A stretch of 64,000 nucleotides of DNA from assembly GCA_049515655.1 (NCBI GenBank), contig JBEKTW010000001.1, positions 310,001-374,000 of the forward strand. The letters run 5' to 3'. Made by a program: the position numbers and the translations under genes. Positions 16,367-26,941 of the stretch are shown here, piece after piece (the first letter of the stretch is position 1; each line of letters opens with the position of its first letter). The notes below the pieces were generated by a model. It did no database searches. It was not told the DNA's origin and saw only the letters and a list, made by a program, of their open reading frames with translations. The stretch is from JBEKTW01 sp049515655 (GTDB lineage: Bacteria; Bacteroidota; Ignavibacteria; UBA10030; SZUA-254).

Positions 16367-17479
16367 TCAATTGCGTTGAAATTCCAGATGAGATTCTGAT
16401 AAGATCGTTTTCAATGCTTCTACCAGCAATTGATTTTCCTCATCCGTTCCAACGGAGATACGCAAACAACGGGGGAGCCCGAACGACTTCAGGGGGCGAA
16501 CGATGATCCCGTGTTGAAGCAGTCGCTGGTAAAGGAGATTTACGTCCTCTTCGGAAAGGAGTACCACCATCACGAAATTCGCTTCTGAGGGAACCACGTC
16601 CATCCCCAGATCCTTGAGAGCTTTTGTCAGGAATTGAAGGCCGCGAGAGTTCACGTCAAGAGAGCGACGCAGGAAGTCCTCGTCCCGTAACGCGCCGATC
16701 GCCGCGGCTTGAGCGAGAGTACTCGGTTCAAAAGGCAGTTTCACCTTCAGCAAATTACGTATCAGGTTCTCGTGCGCGAACCCGTAACCGATGCGGACCC
16801 CCGCGAGCCCGTAGATTTTTGAGAAGGAGCGTAGAGTGATCACGTTATCGTGGCGATAGTGCATCGAATCAGGATAGGCGGGGTTGCCCTTTGCGTATTC
16901 AAAGTATGCTTCATCGAGGATGATCAATACGCGCTCCGTTACTTTCTTGTAGAAAGACTCGAATTCCTGCCTCGTGAAGATTGTGCCCGTCGGGTTGTTC
17001 GGGTTCGCCAGGTAAATGATCTTCGTATGTTCGTTGATTTCGCGTGCGATGCCTTCGAGGTCGTACCGCCAGTCTCGATACGGGACCGCACGGTAACGTA
17101 CGCCGCGAGACCGCGCGAGCACCTGAAATCCGATGAACGCCGCTTCCGTCGTCAGGACCTCATCGTCGTCGCACAGGAACGTGCGGATGATATTCGACAT
17201 GACGCTTTCTGAGCCGCTGCCGGGTATCACATTCTCCACCTTGAGACGGAATTTCTCCGCGAGAGCTGTTCGGAGGTCATAGCCGCCGTTGGGATAACGA
17301 TGCAGTTCCCTGGTGTGCTTCACCATTTCTTTCACGGCGAGGGGGGATGGCCCCAGCGGGTTCTCATTCGAGGCCATCTTGATGACACGCCGCAATCCCA
17401 GTTCTCGCTGAACTTCGTCAATGGGCTTGCCGGGTTTGTACGGCTGCAGCGATTCAATATACGGTGGAACGAGTGGCAT
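16367..17479 (-). CDS. hisC: Histidinol-phosphate aminotransferase
   Basis: A 370-residue pyridoxal-phosphate aminotransferase of fold type I. MASNENPLGPSP is the HisC signature near residue 35, NPNNPTG lies near 165, DEAYFEY near 202, and SFSKIYGLAGVRIGYG holds the PLP lysine near 231. It converts imidazole-acetol phosphate to histidinol phosphate in histidine synthesis; members of this family can also act on aromatic amino acids. No other his gene is adjacent, so the assignment rests on family motifs. Confidence 0.85.
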   Translation of the reverse strand: MPLVPPYIESLQPYKPGKPIDEVQRELGLRRVIKMASNENPLGPSPLAVKEMVKHTRELHRYPNGGYDLRTALAEKFRLKVENVIPGSGSESVMSNIIRTFLCDDDEVLTTEAAFIGFQVLARSRGVRYRAVPYRDWRYDLEGIAREINEHTKIIYLANPNNPTGTIFTRQEFESFYKKVTERVLIILDEAYFEYAKGNPAYPDSMHYRHDNVITLRSFSKIYGLAGVRIGYGFAHENLIRNLLKVKLPFEPSTLAQAAAIGALRDEDFLRRSLDVNSRGLQFLTKALKDLGMDVVPSEANFVMVVLLSEEDVNLLYQRLLQHGIIVRPLKSFGLPRCLRISVGTDEENQLLVEALKTILSESHLEFQRN

Positions 17480-17639
17480 GAATTGTGTATCCTTTCCGGT
17501 GTTCTCTTCGGCAAAAAGATAGCGAATGCCCCTTAGAAAACCAACCGCCTTTGTATCTCAGTGAAATTTTCGCTAACATTTCAAGACGATGGGATTCGTT
17601 CGTCATAGCTCCTTTTTGTTCGTGAGATCGACCGGCTAA

Positions 17640-20600
17640 ATGCGTTCCAACTTCTTCTCTTCACGCTCGATTCTCCTTGTCTGCCTGCTTGCGGTTTTCT
17701 CTCCGGCGGCACGTGCCCAGGCAATCGATTCTTCCCAATCGGGCAACTCACATCAATCTGTATTTGTCGTGACGGCACATGACTCACTCTATCAGGTCGG
17801 CCGCCAGTTCATCATTGAGGGCAGCGATTCCGTGTGGCTCGATTCGACACGGCTGCAGTCCGGACGGGATTATCTCCTGGACCGGCGATTTGGCACTGTG
17901 ACGATCCGTAGGTCAAAGCTGCTTCCGGAGAAGGCTGATACGACTGCCCGGCATGTTCTCACGGTGCGGTACAGCTCACTGCCGTTCACATTTCAATCGA
18001 AGTATCAACACCGCGAACCTTTTGTGAGGGTCGATACCCTGACAAAGGAGGAGCGGACGGTCGCAAAACCGACCCGGCCGTTTTCCGTGGATGATCTGTT
18101 CGGATCTAATCTCCAAAAAAGCGGGAGCATTATTCGCGGACTTTCCATTGGATCCAATCGTGACCTCTCGCTGACCTCCGGCTTCCGCATGCAAATGTCG
18201 GGCAACATTTCCGACAACGTCGAGGTGATAGCTTCGCTGACGGATGAAAATACGCCGATTCAACCCGAGGGAACGACGCAAACACTGCAGGAGATTGACA
18301 AAGTGTTCGTGCAGATACGGGGAAGCGATCTGAGCGCCACACTGGGGGATTTCAACCTCAACCTGGATGGCAACGAATTCGCGCGGCTCAGCAGAAAGCT
18401 CCAGGGCGCACAAGCAATGGCCGACTACAGAACGAGTCTGGGGAGCGGCGACGTGCTCATCTCCGGAGCGACGACACGGGGCAAGTTTGCGACAAATCAA
18501 TTTCAAGGGCTTGACGGTGTGCAGGGACCCTACCGGCTGACCGGCCAGAATGGCGAGCGCGATATCATCGCCATCGCCGGCACCGAGCGGGTGTATGTCG
18601 ACGGTGAACAGATGACGCGCGGTGAGCTGAATGACTATACGATCGACTATGCGAACGCGGAAATAACGTTTGCTTCCCGGAGATTCATCTCCGCCGCCTC
18701 GCGTATAACAGTGGATTACGAATTCACAGACCGGCAATTCACGAGAAATCTCTACGCTATAAAAACTGACAACAAGTTCCTATCGGATAAACTAACTCTC
18801 GGTACCACCTTGCTTCGCGAAGGCGATGACAAGGATTCGCCGATCGACGTAAGCTTGAATGATACGGACAAGACGATACTGCGCAACGCCGGCAGCAATC
18901 GCATGGCCGCGACTGAATCGGGGGTCGATTCCGTCGGCCCGGGGAAAGGCCAATATTCTCGGCTGGATACAACGGTCTACTCAACCGATTCACTGAAATT
19001 CGTACCGATGACGATCTACAAATTTGACCCCGGGGACAGTCTGAACGCACTGTATACGATAACATTTTCCGATGTTGGCTCAGGCAACGGCGATTATAAC
19101 AGAATTGCGCCGGGGGTTTTTCAGTTCACCGGTGTTCGACAGGGGAATTATGCGCCTCTGCGTCTTCTGCCGATGCCGCAGGAGTATTCCTTGGCGGACA
19201 TTGCTGCTGGCTATGAGGTTGTGAATGGCGTCACCGTCACCGGTGAGTACGCAGCATCAAAGTACAACGCGAATCTTTTTTCCGACAAACCCGGAGTCGA
19301 ACAGACCGGATCGGCCTCAAAGTTCGGTCTTGCTTTATCGCCGAAGAACATCCGGTTTGGAGAATTGAATCTTGGTTCCCTCGATGTCAATCTCAACGAA
19401 AGGTATGTGAACAAGGATTTTGTCGCGCTCGACCGGGTCGATGAAATAGAGTTTGCCCGAAAATGGAACATCGTCGATTCCGCGAAGGTCGATGAAACGC
19501 TCCGCGAGGGTAGTGTGACGTATCGTCCGTTTCAGTCACTGGCACTGGGTGGGGGAATCGGTTCACTCACGCGCGGCAATCAGTTCTCCTCAGACCGCTC
19601 CACCGCGACCTTCCGGCTGGCCGGGGAAAATCTTCCGAAGGTCGACTGGAACCTTGAAGTCATCAACAGTGAGAATTCGGCGCTGAGTAATTCCGGTTCG
19701 TGGCTGCGCCAGCGCGGGTCGGCGGACTACGCCATCGGAAAATTCACTCCCGGCATCCGGTACGAGAGTGAAGACCGTGAGACGTGGTTCCATGGGCCGG
19801 GACAGGACTCTCTCGTGTTTGGGAGTTTTCGCTTCCATGAGATTGACCCGAAGCTCTCTCTGGACAATATCGGACTGATGTCGCTGAACATGGAGATGGG
19901 CTGGCGGTTGGAGGACTCTCTGGCGGGCGGAGCGTTGCGGGAGGCGTCGACCATTTTCTCTCAACAGTACGGATGGAAACTGAATGAGTGGAATTCGCTC
20001 TCTTCTTCGCTGGACCTGCGCTTACGCGACCGAACCTTTACGGATGTTTTCAAACAAAGGGGCAACACGGATATCAGGACCCTTCTGGTTCGTTCGCAGA
20101 CGAGGTACAATCCCTTCAACCGCGCCATCGAGTCGGAATGGTTCTATGAAGTGGCCTCCGACCGGACCACGAAACTGGAAAGAGTGTACCAGAGTGTGCC
20201 AAAGGGAACCGGAGACTATATCTACCTGGGCGACGTGAACCACAACGGCGTCGTTGACGATCCTGATTTTCAGCTTGTCCGATTCGACGGGGACTATGTC
20301 GCGGTGACTGTTCCCTCCGACCAATTCATTCCTGTGACGGATCTGAAGACAAGTTCGCGAATCCGGATCAACGGTTCTCGCATCATGGCGTCGTCGACGG
20401 CGTTTGGAAAGATTCTTTCGACGCTTTCCACGGAGACTATCGAGCGCGTCGACGAGAAAAGCAGCGAATCCGATGTAAACGAAATCTACTTTCTCCATTT
20501 CAGCCGTTTTCTCAACGATTCGACGACGCTCGAGGGCAGTAACCTCTTTTCACAGGACGTTTATTTTCTGGAAAATAACCCCGCCTTCTCGATGCGGTTG

Positions 20601-21170
20601 CGTTTTCTCCAGCGGAAAGGATTGACAGAATTCACGCTCCAGGACGAGCGAACCTATAGCCGTGAGCAGTCCGTCCGCGTTCGATGGAGTCTCGTGAAGG
20701 AAATTGCCAACCAAACGGATATTGCCCAAAAAACCGACCTGCTCGCTTCGACCGGAGCCAGTTTGAGAGTCCGCAGCATAACATCCAACAGCCTGACCAC
20801 CGATTGGTCATACCGGCCGGAACAGAAATTTGAATTGGGATTCAACATCGGGGTCAGCAGAGCCATCAATTTTGACACGTCGGTCGCAAACATCAATAAT
20901 CAATCGGTCAGGATTGTTTACTCTTTTGAAGCAAAAGGCCAGGTGAGGGTGGATTTTTCACGGGAAGAGGTGCAGATGAACAGATCACTTCTTCTTCTTC
21001 CTTTTGAGCTGACGGGCGGCATGGCAGTGGGCAAGACCTGGCTCTGGCGAGGGAGCTTTGATTACCGCTTCACACAGTTTATCCAGGCGACGATGAGCTA
21101 TGATGGACGGAACGAAGCCGGCGCCCAAACAATTCATACTGCCAGAGCGGAGGTTAGGGCGTTTTTTTAG
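17640..21170 (+). CDS. Very large outer-membrane/cell-surface protein
   Basis: A 1,176-residue exported protein: signal peptide ending at ARAQA near residue 27, a long beta-rich body, and a C-terminus ending in Phe-Phe (AEVRAFF), as in barrels inserted by BAM. GLSIGSNRDLSLTSGFRMQM and the following IRGSDLSATLGDFNLNL suggest repeated long transmembrane strands. Around residue 861 the stretch DVNHNGVVDDPDFQ looks like a calcium-binding dockerin/EF-hand loop. I do not recognise a named family. Size and position resemble uncharacterised giant barrels of FCB bacteria, such as SprA-like translocons, but no SprA motif is evident. Confidence 0.55.
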   Translation: MRSNFFSSRSILLVCLLAVFSPAARAQAIDSSQSGNSHQSVFVVTAHDSLYQVGRQFIIEGSDSVWLDSTRLQSGRDYLLDRRFGTVTIRRSKLLPEKADTTARHVLTVRYSSLPFTFQSKYQHREPFVRVDTLTKEERTVAKPTRPFSVDDLFGSNLQKSGSIIRGLSIGSNRDLSLTSGFRMQMSGNISDNVEVIASLTDENTPIQPEGTTQTLQEIDKVFVQIRGSDLSATLGDFNLNLDGNEFARLSRKLQGAQAMADYRTSLGSGDVLISGATTRGKFATNQFQGLDGVQGPYRLTGQNGERDIIAIAGTERVYVDGEQMTRGELNDYTIDYANAEITFASRRFISAASRITVDYEFTDRQFTRNLYAIKTDNKFLSDKLTLGTTLLREGDDKDSPIDVSLNDTDKTILRNAGSNRMAATESGVDSVGPGKGQYSRLDTTVYSTDSLKFVPMTIYKFDPGDSLNALYTITFSDVGSGNGDYNRIAPGVFQFTGVRQGNYAPLRLLPMPQEYSLADIAAGYEVVNGVTVTGEYAASKYNANLFSDKPGVEQTGSASKFGLALSPKNIRFGELNLGSLDVNLNERYVNKDFVALDRVDEIEFARKWNIVDSAKVDETLREGSVTYRPFQSLALGGGIGSLTRGNQFSSDRSTATFRLAGENLPKVDWNLEVINSENSALSNSGSWLRQRGSADYAIGKFTPGIRYESEDRETWFHGPGQDSLVFGSFRFHEIDPKLSLDNIGLMSLNMEMGWRLEDSLAGGALREASTIFSQQYGWKLNEWNSLSSSLDLRLRDRTFTDVFKQRGNTDIRTLLVRSQTRYNPFNRAIESEWFYEVASDRTTKLERVYQSVPKGTGDYIYLGDVNHNGVVDDPDFQLVRFDGDYVAVTVPSDQFIPVTDLKTSSRIRINGSRIMASSTAFGKILSTLSTETIERVDEKSSESDVNEIYFLHFSRFLNDSTTLEGSNLFSQDVYFLENNPAFSMRLRFLQRKGLTEFTLQDERTYSREQSVRVRWSLVKEIANQTDIAQKTDLLASTGASLRVRSITSNSLTTDWSYRPEQKFELGFNIGVSRAINFDTSVANINNQSVRIVYSFEAKGQVRVDFSREEVQMNRSLLLLPFELTGGMAVGKTWLWRGSFDYRFTQFIQATMSYDGRNEAGAQTIHTARAEVRAFF

Positions 21171-21599
21171 AGATGTTACTTGAAGTCAACGAGCATGGCG
21201 TCGACCGAATGCGCGTTCATCTCTGAGAGCTGTTTCACATCGTTTCACGTCACCGGAGAACTGGAACAAAATTTGTCTTGTCGGTTTCGTTCGCTAATTT
21301 TTTTTGGTTGTGATAATAGAAAATATATTTTCCGAAAACCGATTTTTCTCTTGCTTTTATTTATGATTCTGATTATAATTAACGGCGTCTTTTCTGACTC
21401 GTAGTCGTTGACTGAGGTCACCATGGATGTGAGAGTTGTACCCCCGACGAGTCAACCGATTCTGTATCGCTCACCAGGTGCAAGGACATTCACAGGGAAG
21501 ATAAGATCCCGGTTCCTCTTGTAGCTCACACGTTGAAGAATCGGATCGAGGAAGAAGTTTCAATGAGATACTTCATGACGGTTTTCATCATAGGAATTT
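21171..21599. other. Intergenic region, A/T-rich
   Basis: About 430 bp without a convincing gene. Positions 21,290-21,390 are strongly A/T-rich and probably hold promoter DNA. A frame from about 21,417 could encode around 60 residues (including DKIPVPLVAHTLKNRIEEE) but lacks a good start, so I leave it uncalled. Confidence 0.4.
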
Positions 21600-22217
21600 A
21601 TGCTTGACGACGTAGCCACCGTCGAAACGACAAGAGTGCTGAATGCTCTTAAGAGGAAGGTAAAGTCGGCTGATTTTCCGGAGGGCGGTGAAGACACTAA
21701 ACGAAGCGTGTCAAGGATCTATTGTACATCTTTTGATTCCCGGATAGGCAGAATTTACATCGCCTCAACGGACAAAGGAGTGTGTAAGGTCAGCGTCCCC
21801 AGGGAAACTCGAAGAGACTTTGTCGGCTGGCTCCGGCAGCACTTCGACCTGGACAGCGTCGTTGACAACCGCTCAAGGAACAGGGATGCGATCGACCAGC
21901 TCTCGCGCTATTTCAACGGAAAACTGGTCAAATTCAACTGCCCTATTGAGCCGATCGGAACGCCGTTTCAGATGCGCGTTTGGTACGAGCTGTCGAAAAT
22001 CTCGTATGGGACTACTATAACCTATAAACATCTCGCCAAGCGAGTCGTGGCTCCCACCGCGTACCAGGCTGTAGGACGGGCAATTGCATCGAATCCTCTG
22101 CCAATCATAATTCCGTGTCACCGCGTCATGGGCTCGGACGGCTCCCTGGTCGGTTATTCGTGCGGCATCAAGACGAAAGAGTTTTTGCTGCGGTTGGAAG
22201 GAGCGATCATTCTCTAG
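21600..22217 (+). CDS. ogt: Methylated-DNA-protein-cysteine methyltransferase
   Basis: A 205-residue suicide DNA-repair protein that moves the methyl group from O6-methylguanine to its own cysteine. The active site IIIPCHRVMGSDGSLVGY is intact near residue 178, and GTPFQMRVWYELSKI is the helix-turn-helix-side motif of the C-terminal domain. The N-terminal 40 residues are extra and low in conservation, so the true start may be further in. It stands alone upstream of pcrA. Confidence 0.88.
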   Translation: MLDDVATVETTRVLNALKRKVKSADFPEGGEDTKRSVSRIYCTSFDSRIGRIYIASTDKGVCKVSVPRETRRDFVGWLRQHFDLDSVVDNRSRNRDAIDQLSRYFNGKLVKFNCPIEPIGTPFQMRVWYELSKISYGTTITYKHLAKRVVAPTAYQAVGRAIASNPLPIIIPCHRVMGSDGSLVGYSCGIKTKEFLLRLEGAIIL

Positions 22218-22359
22218 ACTCGCGGTCCTGCCGCGACATCTTTCTTCCCGGGACGGCACAGATGGTGGAGTGTAGTTCCTGCAGCATTTCCATCGCGAGC
22301 TCATCCTGAGATTCCGGGATGGGCTATTTTAATTTCAACATTGTCCTCAATCAGAATTC

Positions 22360-24576
22360 GTGTCATTCCTTAGCGACCTCAATCCAAGTCAGCGAGAGGC
22401 GGTCAAGAACCTTGAAGGTCCCGTGATCATCGTTGCCGGAGCCGGCAGCGGGAAGACAAGGGTCTTGACGTACCGCATTGCCCGTCTCGTTCAGGTGGGC
22501 GTGCCCGCGTATCAGATTCTGGCGTTGACTTTCACCAACAAGGCCGCAAAGGAAATGAAGGAACGGATTGTGCAGCTGGTCGGGTCGTCCAGTAAATCGA
22601 TTTGGATGGGGACCTTCCATTCCATGTTCGCCCGTGTCCTGCGGCTGGAGTCCGAGAAGCTCGGCTACGGCAAGAACTTTACGATTTACGATGAGCAGGA
22701 CTCGTTGAGAGTCGTGAAGAACGTGATGAACGCTCAGGGGATCTCACTCCAGCAATTCAACCCCCAGGCAATACGTTCCCGCATCAGCAGCGCGAAGAAC
22801 CGGCTCCTCGGGCCGGAAGAGTTTGCATCCCAGGTGGTGGACCAGTTCGACGAAGTGTCGGCGAAAGTATTCGCTCGATATCAGAAATTGATGAAACGAA
22901 ACAACGCGATGGATTTTGACGACCTGCTTGTGCTCCCTATTCATTTATTTGAACAAAACAAGAAAATCCTGAACGATTACCAGGAGCGATTCCGGTTTGT
23001 CCTTGTCGACGAGTACCAGGACACGAACAAAGCGCAGTACGTCCTGTTGAAACAACTTGCCGCGAAATACAAGAATATCTGTGTCGTGGGGGACGACGCT
23101 CAAAGCATTTATGCGTTCCGCGGTGCTGAAATCAGGAACATACTGGATTACCAGGTCGATTACCCGGAGGCGAAGTTGTTTCGGCTGGAACAGAATTACC
23201 GGTCGACCAAGACGATCCTGGCGATAGCCGATTCGGTGATCAAGAACAATGTCGATCAGATTCCGAAAAATCTTTGGACGGACAACCAGACCGGCGAGCC
23301 CATCACAATCCTGGAATGTGCCGACGACAAGGACGAGGGAATCCAGATTGCTCAAAGAATTCTGGAGGATATCTACCGGCTCAAGCTGGACTTTAAGGAT
23401 TTTGCGCTGCTCTACCGCACGAATGCCCAGTCGCGTTCTCTCGAAGATGCGCTCAGGAAAAATGGAATTCCCTACACGATCGTGGGAGGGATTGAGTTCT
23501 ACCAGCGAAAGGAGGTCAAGGACGTCCTTGCGTTTCTGCGGGTTCTCACCAATCCGCTCGATAACGAGAGTTTTTTGCGCACTCTCAATTGTCCCAACCG
23601 CGGCATCGGCGACGTCACGGTAGAGCGTTTGCAGGCTTTTGCTGAACGGAAAGGCCTTACCCTGCTCGATGCCGTCGACCATGCCGCGGAAATCCCCCAT
23701 CTCGGTGCCAGAACGAGGGAAGCGCTCCTCTGGGTCGGGGATTTCTTTAAGCGCCATCGACACTTGAAAACGATCATGTCGATGAGCGAACTCTCAAGGA
23801 CGATGGTCGATGAGCTCGGAATTCTCGGACAGTTCAAGGAGGAGGGGACTCCAGACGCCATCTCCCGCTGGGAAAACGTCCAGGAACTGCTCTCCGCTAT
23901 TTCTGAATTCTCGTCGGAGCGTCCTGGAGCGAGTTTGGAAGATTTTCTCGAAGAAGTCTCTCTCGTGTCGGACATCGATTCGTGGGACGATGCGCATAAT
24001 GCGGTTACGCTGATGACTCTCCACAGTGCGAAAGGATTGGAATTTCCCGTTGCGTTTATCACCGGCTTGGAGGAAGGCCTCCTGCCGTTGTTCACCACAG
24101 TGCTGAGCAACAAAGAGCTTGAAGAAGAACGCCGTCTCTTTTATGTCGGAATCACACGGGCGATGCGAAACCTCTCTCTGAGCTTCGCCGGCGTGCGGTA
24201 CCGTTATGGCGATGTCACGTATCCCTCTCCATCACGGTTCCTCGATGAAATTGGGAACGAGCGGATTCAAAGGATCACATCCGAAAAACCTTCCTCTTTC
24301 TCGGGAGATGAGTTCAGCGGAACTCGTAGGAGGAACCGGCGTGTCCGCGCCGAAGAATCCTCCGACTACTTTTCCGACCCGATGCCGGACTATGAAAATG
24401 CGACTGATACCGTTCAAGGCTTCCAAGTGGGAATGACCGTCCACCACGATGTATTTGGAAAGGGGAGAATCGTCTCGCTAAGCGGTGCCGGTGAATCGAT
24501 GAAAGCTTCCGTCGAGTTTTCTTCAGCGGGCAGGAAACAGCTTCTCTTGAAGTACGCCAGGTTGAGAGTGGTTTGA
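22360..24576 (+). CDS. pcrA: UvrD/PcrA-type DNA helicase
   Basis: A 738-residue superfamily 1A helicase with 3'-5' polarity, used in repair and in clearing stalled forks. AGAGSGKT (Walker A, about 28), DEYQDTNKAQY (motif II), QSIYAFRGAE (motif III), QNYRST (motif IV) and GLEFPVAFITGLEEGLLP, VGITRA (motifs V/VI) are all present. The last 50 residues (GMTVHHDVFGKGRIV) form the Tudor-like domain of PcrA that contacts RNA polymerase. The start is a GTG at 22360; no ATG lies nearby in frame. Confidence 0.92.
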   Translation: MSFLSDLNPSQREAVKNLEGPVIIVAGAGSGKTRVLTYRIARLVQVGVPAYQILALTFTNKAAKEMKERIVQLVGSSSKSIWMGTFHSMFARVLRLESEKLGYGKNFTIYDEQDSLRVVKNVMNAQGISLQQFNPQAIRSRISSAKNRLLGPEEFASQVVDQFDEVSAKVFARYQKLMKRNNAMDFDDLLVLPIHLFEQNKKILNDYQERFRFVLVDEYQDTNKAQYVLLKQLAAKYKNICVVGDDAQSIYAFRGAEIRNILDYQVDYPEAKLFRLEQNYRSTKTILAIADSVIKNNVDQIPKNLWTDNQTGEPITILECADDKDEGIQIAQRILEDIYRLKLDFKDFALLYRTNAQSRSLEDALRKNGIPYTIVGGIEFYQRKEVKDVLAFLRVLTNPLDNESFLRTLNCPNRGIGDVTVERLQAFAERKGLTLLDAVDHAAEIPHLGARTREALLWVGDFFKRHRHLKTIMSMSELSRTMVDELGILGQFKEEGTPDAISRWENVQELLSAISEFSSERPGASLEDFLEEVSLVSDIDSWDDAHNAVTLMTLHSAKGLEFPVAFITGLEEGLLPLFTTVLSNKELEEERRLFYVGITRAMRNLSLSFAGVRYRYGDVTYPSPSRFLDEIGNERIQRITSEKPSSFSGDEFSGTRRRNRRVRAEESSDYFSDPMPDYENATDTVQGFQVGMTVHHDVFGKGRIVSLSGAGESMKASVEFSSAGRKQLLLKYARLRVV

Positions 24577-24736
24577 AGCCGGTGAGGGCGTTATGCTCAT
24601 TTGCCTTGATACGGCAGGTCCTGTTGCATCACAAAAAAGCAAGAATTTTGAGCCCGCTATTGCTTCTTCAAGAATTTTTCCTTAAACTAAGGAAAATAAT
24701 TTCCAGAACAAAAGCCGCAATATCCTGCTGAAGCGA

Positions 24737-24967
24737 ATGCAAAAATTCGTGCTTGTTGCGACATATCCCGATGACATGGAAGCTCGACTTGCCCAGGCGA
24801 CGCTTGCGGCCGCTGAGATTGAATCCTTCATTAAGGCAGATGACGCGGGTGGCATGCTGCAGTTTCTCGAGTACACAAAGGGAGTTCAGTTGCTCGTGGG
24901 TGAAAAAGACCTCGAAGAAGCGAAGGTGGTGCTTTCAACCAGGGCCACCGGGGAAACAAATCCATAG
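24737..24967 (+). CDS. DUF2007 putative signal-transducing protein
   Basis: A 76-residue protein matching the small DUF2007 fold: VATYPDDMEARLAQATLAAAEIESFI at the start, then LLVGEKDLEEAKVVL. The family has a ferredoxin-like fold resembling the PII group and unknown function. It sits between pcrA and the amino-acid permease on the same strand, about 60 bp before the permease, and may be co-transcribed with it. Confidence 0.75.
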   Translation: MQKFVLVATYPDDMEARLAQATLAAAEIESFIKADDAGGMLQFLEYTKGVQLLVGEKDLEEAKVVLSTRATGETNP

Positions 24968-25027
24968 GCTCCTTGCTCAGACCGACCTTTCCAGTTTAGG
25001 CTAACCCCCGTGCTACCAGGGAATAGA

Positions 25028-26515
25028 ATGCTCAGTAGGCTCTTCAAGACAAAAGACCTTGATGCAATTATGCATGATAGCGAGGTCGCGGAGCATAAGC
25101 TCAAACGCGTGCTCGGTGCGTTTGATGTCGTCATGCTGGGGATCGGTGCGATTGTCGGCGCGGGGATTTTTGCCACGATCGGTACCGCTGCCGCGGGGGA
25201 TCTGGCGCGGCCCGGAGCGGGACCCGCGCTCATTCTGTCGTTTGTCATTACGGCGGTCGGATGCGGATTTGCGGCCCTTTGTTACGCAGAGTTTGCGGCG
25301 ATGGTCCCTATCTCCGGGAGCGCATACACGTATTCCTACGCGACGCTCGGCGAACTTGTCGCGTGGATCATCGGCTGGGATCTCATCATCGAATATGCCG
25401 TTGGTAATGTGGCCGTTGCAATCAGCTGGGCGAATTATTTCAAGACGCTCGTCGCCGGATTCGGGCTGTATATTCCCGACTGGCTTTCGACAGATTACCG
25501 GACGGCCGCGAAGATTCCGGGTCTTTTTGAGTCCGCGCCGCACATCCTCGGTATTCCTATCATCTTCAATCTGCCCGCCGTCTCAATTGTGGCACTGATT
25601 ACCATCGTGCTTGTGGTGGGTATCCGTGAAAGCGCTACGACCACCACGGTGATGGTGATGCTGAAGCTGGTTATCCTCGGTTTCTTCATTTTCGTCGGGA
25701 TGAAGTACGTCAAGCCCGAAAATTGGAAACCGTTTTCACCCAACGGCTGGGCCGGAGTTCAAGCCGGGGCCGCGATTGTCTTCTTTGCCTATATCGGTTT
25801 CGACGCCGTCTCGACCGTCGCGGAAGAGGTCCGCAATCCGAAACGCGATCTGCCCATCGGGATCATCGGCTCCCTGATCATCTGCACCCTTATTTATATC
25901 ATTGTCGCGGCCGTGTTCACGGGTATTATTCCGTACTCCCAGTTGGTCAAAATGCTGGCGACGCAACAGGCAGAACCGCTCACTCTCGCGCTGCAATATG
26001 CCAACATTCAAAAATGGGGAAATCTCTTTGTGGGAATCGTCGCCTTCGGTTCTGTCGTGGCACACACGGCGGTGCTGTTGGTGTTTCAAATGGGCCAGCC
26101 TCGCATCTTTTTCTCAATGGCGAGGGACGGGCTGCTTCCCGCGAAGTTCGCAAAGGTGCATCCCAGGTTTCGGACACCGCACGTTACGACAATCCTGACG
26201 GGAGTGGCAGTCGGCGTGTGTTCGATGTTCACGAGCATCGATGAGATGGTGGACCTGACCAACATTGGAACGCTTTTTGCCTTCAGTCTCGTCTGCATAG
26301 GAATTCTCATCCTCCGCAAGCGCGACCCGGACCGGCCGCGAGCTTTCAAAACACCGTGGGTTCCCCTCATTCCCATTTGCGGTATCGCTTCGTGCGTTTA
26401 CCTGATGATGGGCTTGCCCCGGGTGACGTGGGTCCGGTTTGGCCTGTGGCTTGTTGTGGGAATGGTGATTTACTTCCTCTACGGCTACAAAAAGAGCTTA
26501 TTGGGCAAGTCATAG
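25028..26515 (+). CDS. APC-family amino-acid permease (cationic type)
   Basis: A 495-residue inner-membrane transporter with about 12 helices. GIGAIVGAGIFATIG near residue 40 is the substrate-binding motif of helix 1, followed by SGSAYTYSYATLGE and FFAYIGFDAVSTVAEE. It resembles the CAT/YfnA/GkApcT group that imports amino acids by proton symport. The ATG at 25028 is preferred over a GTG at 25010 because GGGA lies at the right distance before it. It follows the small DUF2007 gene. Confidence 0.85.
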   Translation: MLSRLFKTKDLDAIMHDSEVAEHKLKRVLGAFDVVMLGIGAIVGAGIFATIGTAAAGDLARPGAGPALILSFVITAVGCGFAALCYAEFAAMVPISGSAYTYSYATLGELVAWIIGWDLIIEYAVGNVAVAISWANYFKTLVAGFGLYIPDWLSTDYRTAAKIPGLFESAPHILGIPIIFNLPAVSIVALITIVLVVGIRESATTTTVMVMLKLVILGFFIFVGMKYVKPENWKPFSPNGWAGVQAGAAIVFFAYIGFDAVSTVAEEVRNPKRDLPIGIIGSLIICTLIYIIVAAVFTGIIPYSQLVKMLATQQAEPLTLALQYANIQKWGNLFVGIVAFGSVVAHTAVLLVFQMGQPRIFFSMARDGLLPAKFAKVHPRFRTPHVTTILTGVAVGVCSMFTSIDEMVDLTNIGTLFAFSLVCIGILILRKRDPDRPRAFKTPWVPLIPICGIASCVYLMMGLPRVTWVRFGLWLVVGMVIYFLYGYKKSLLGKS

Positions 26516-26941
26516 CACACGAAGGATCCGGCAGGAAGCCTCACCGGAAGAAAATCCCACTCCGAAGTCCTCTGCGTGGGGATCCCTCCCAGAAAGCGCC
26601 AAACTCGTCTCACGTTTCAAACTCCATGATCTAGAAAAGGCCAATGCACTCTGCATCAGGGAAGTCTACGTTCAAATCCAAGTTGGGCAGCTCCTTTTCC
26701 GTGTATATTAAAGCCGGGTGGTCGCGCCATGTACCAAATCTTATACTCACCAAACAGCCGCTTCGCGTCTCGCAGGCATGAGCCGCTGGAATGAGTAGTC
26801 CAATCCGTCGCGAGTTGCCGGCGCTCTAGTCAATATTTCTGAATTGGCTCGCAGGTTGCGCTTAGTGCATATATTGAGGCTAGAAATGCCGAGTGGTGCC
26901 ATTTTCGGAAGAAAATGCGATAGAAAATGATTTCGAATCAC
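26516..26941. other. Intergenic region without recognisable feature
   Basis: About 420 bp downstream of the permease. I see no convincing frame or terminator. Short frames around 26,750-26,930 have no ribosome site. Confidence 0.4.

Noticed and set aside
21180..21404. 74-residue open frame after the large outer-membrane protein
   Set aside because: Its C-terminal part is only the A/T-rich promoter-like DNA; no start signal or recognisable domain.
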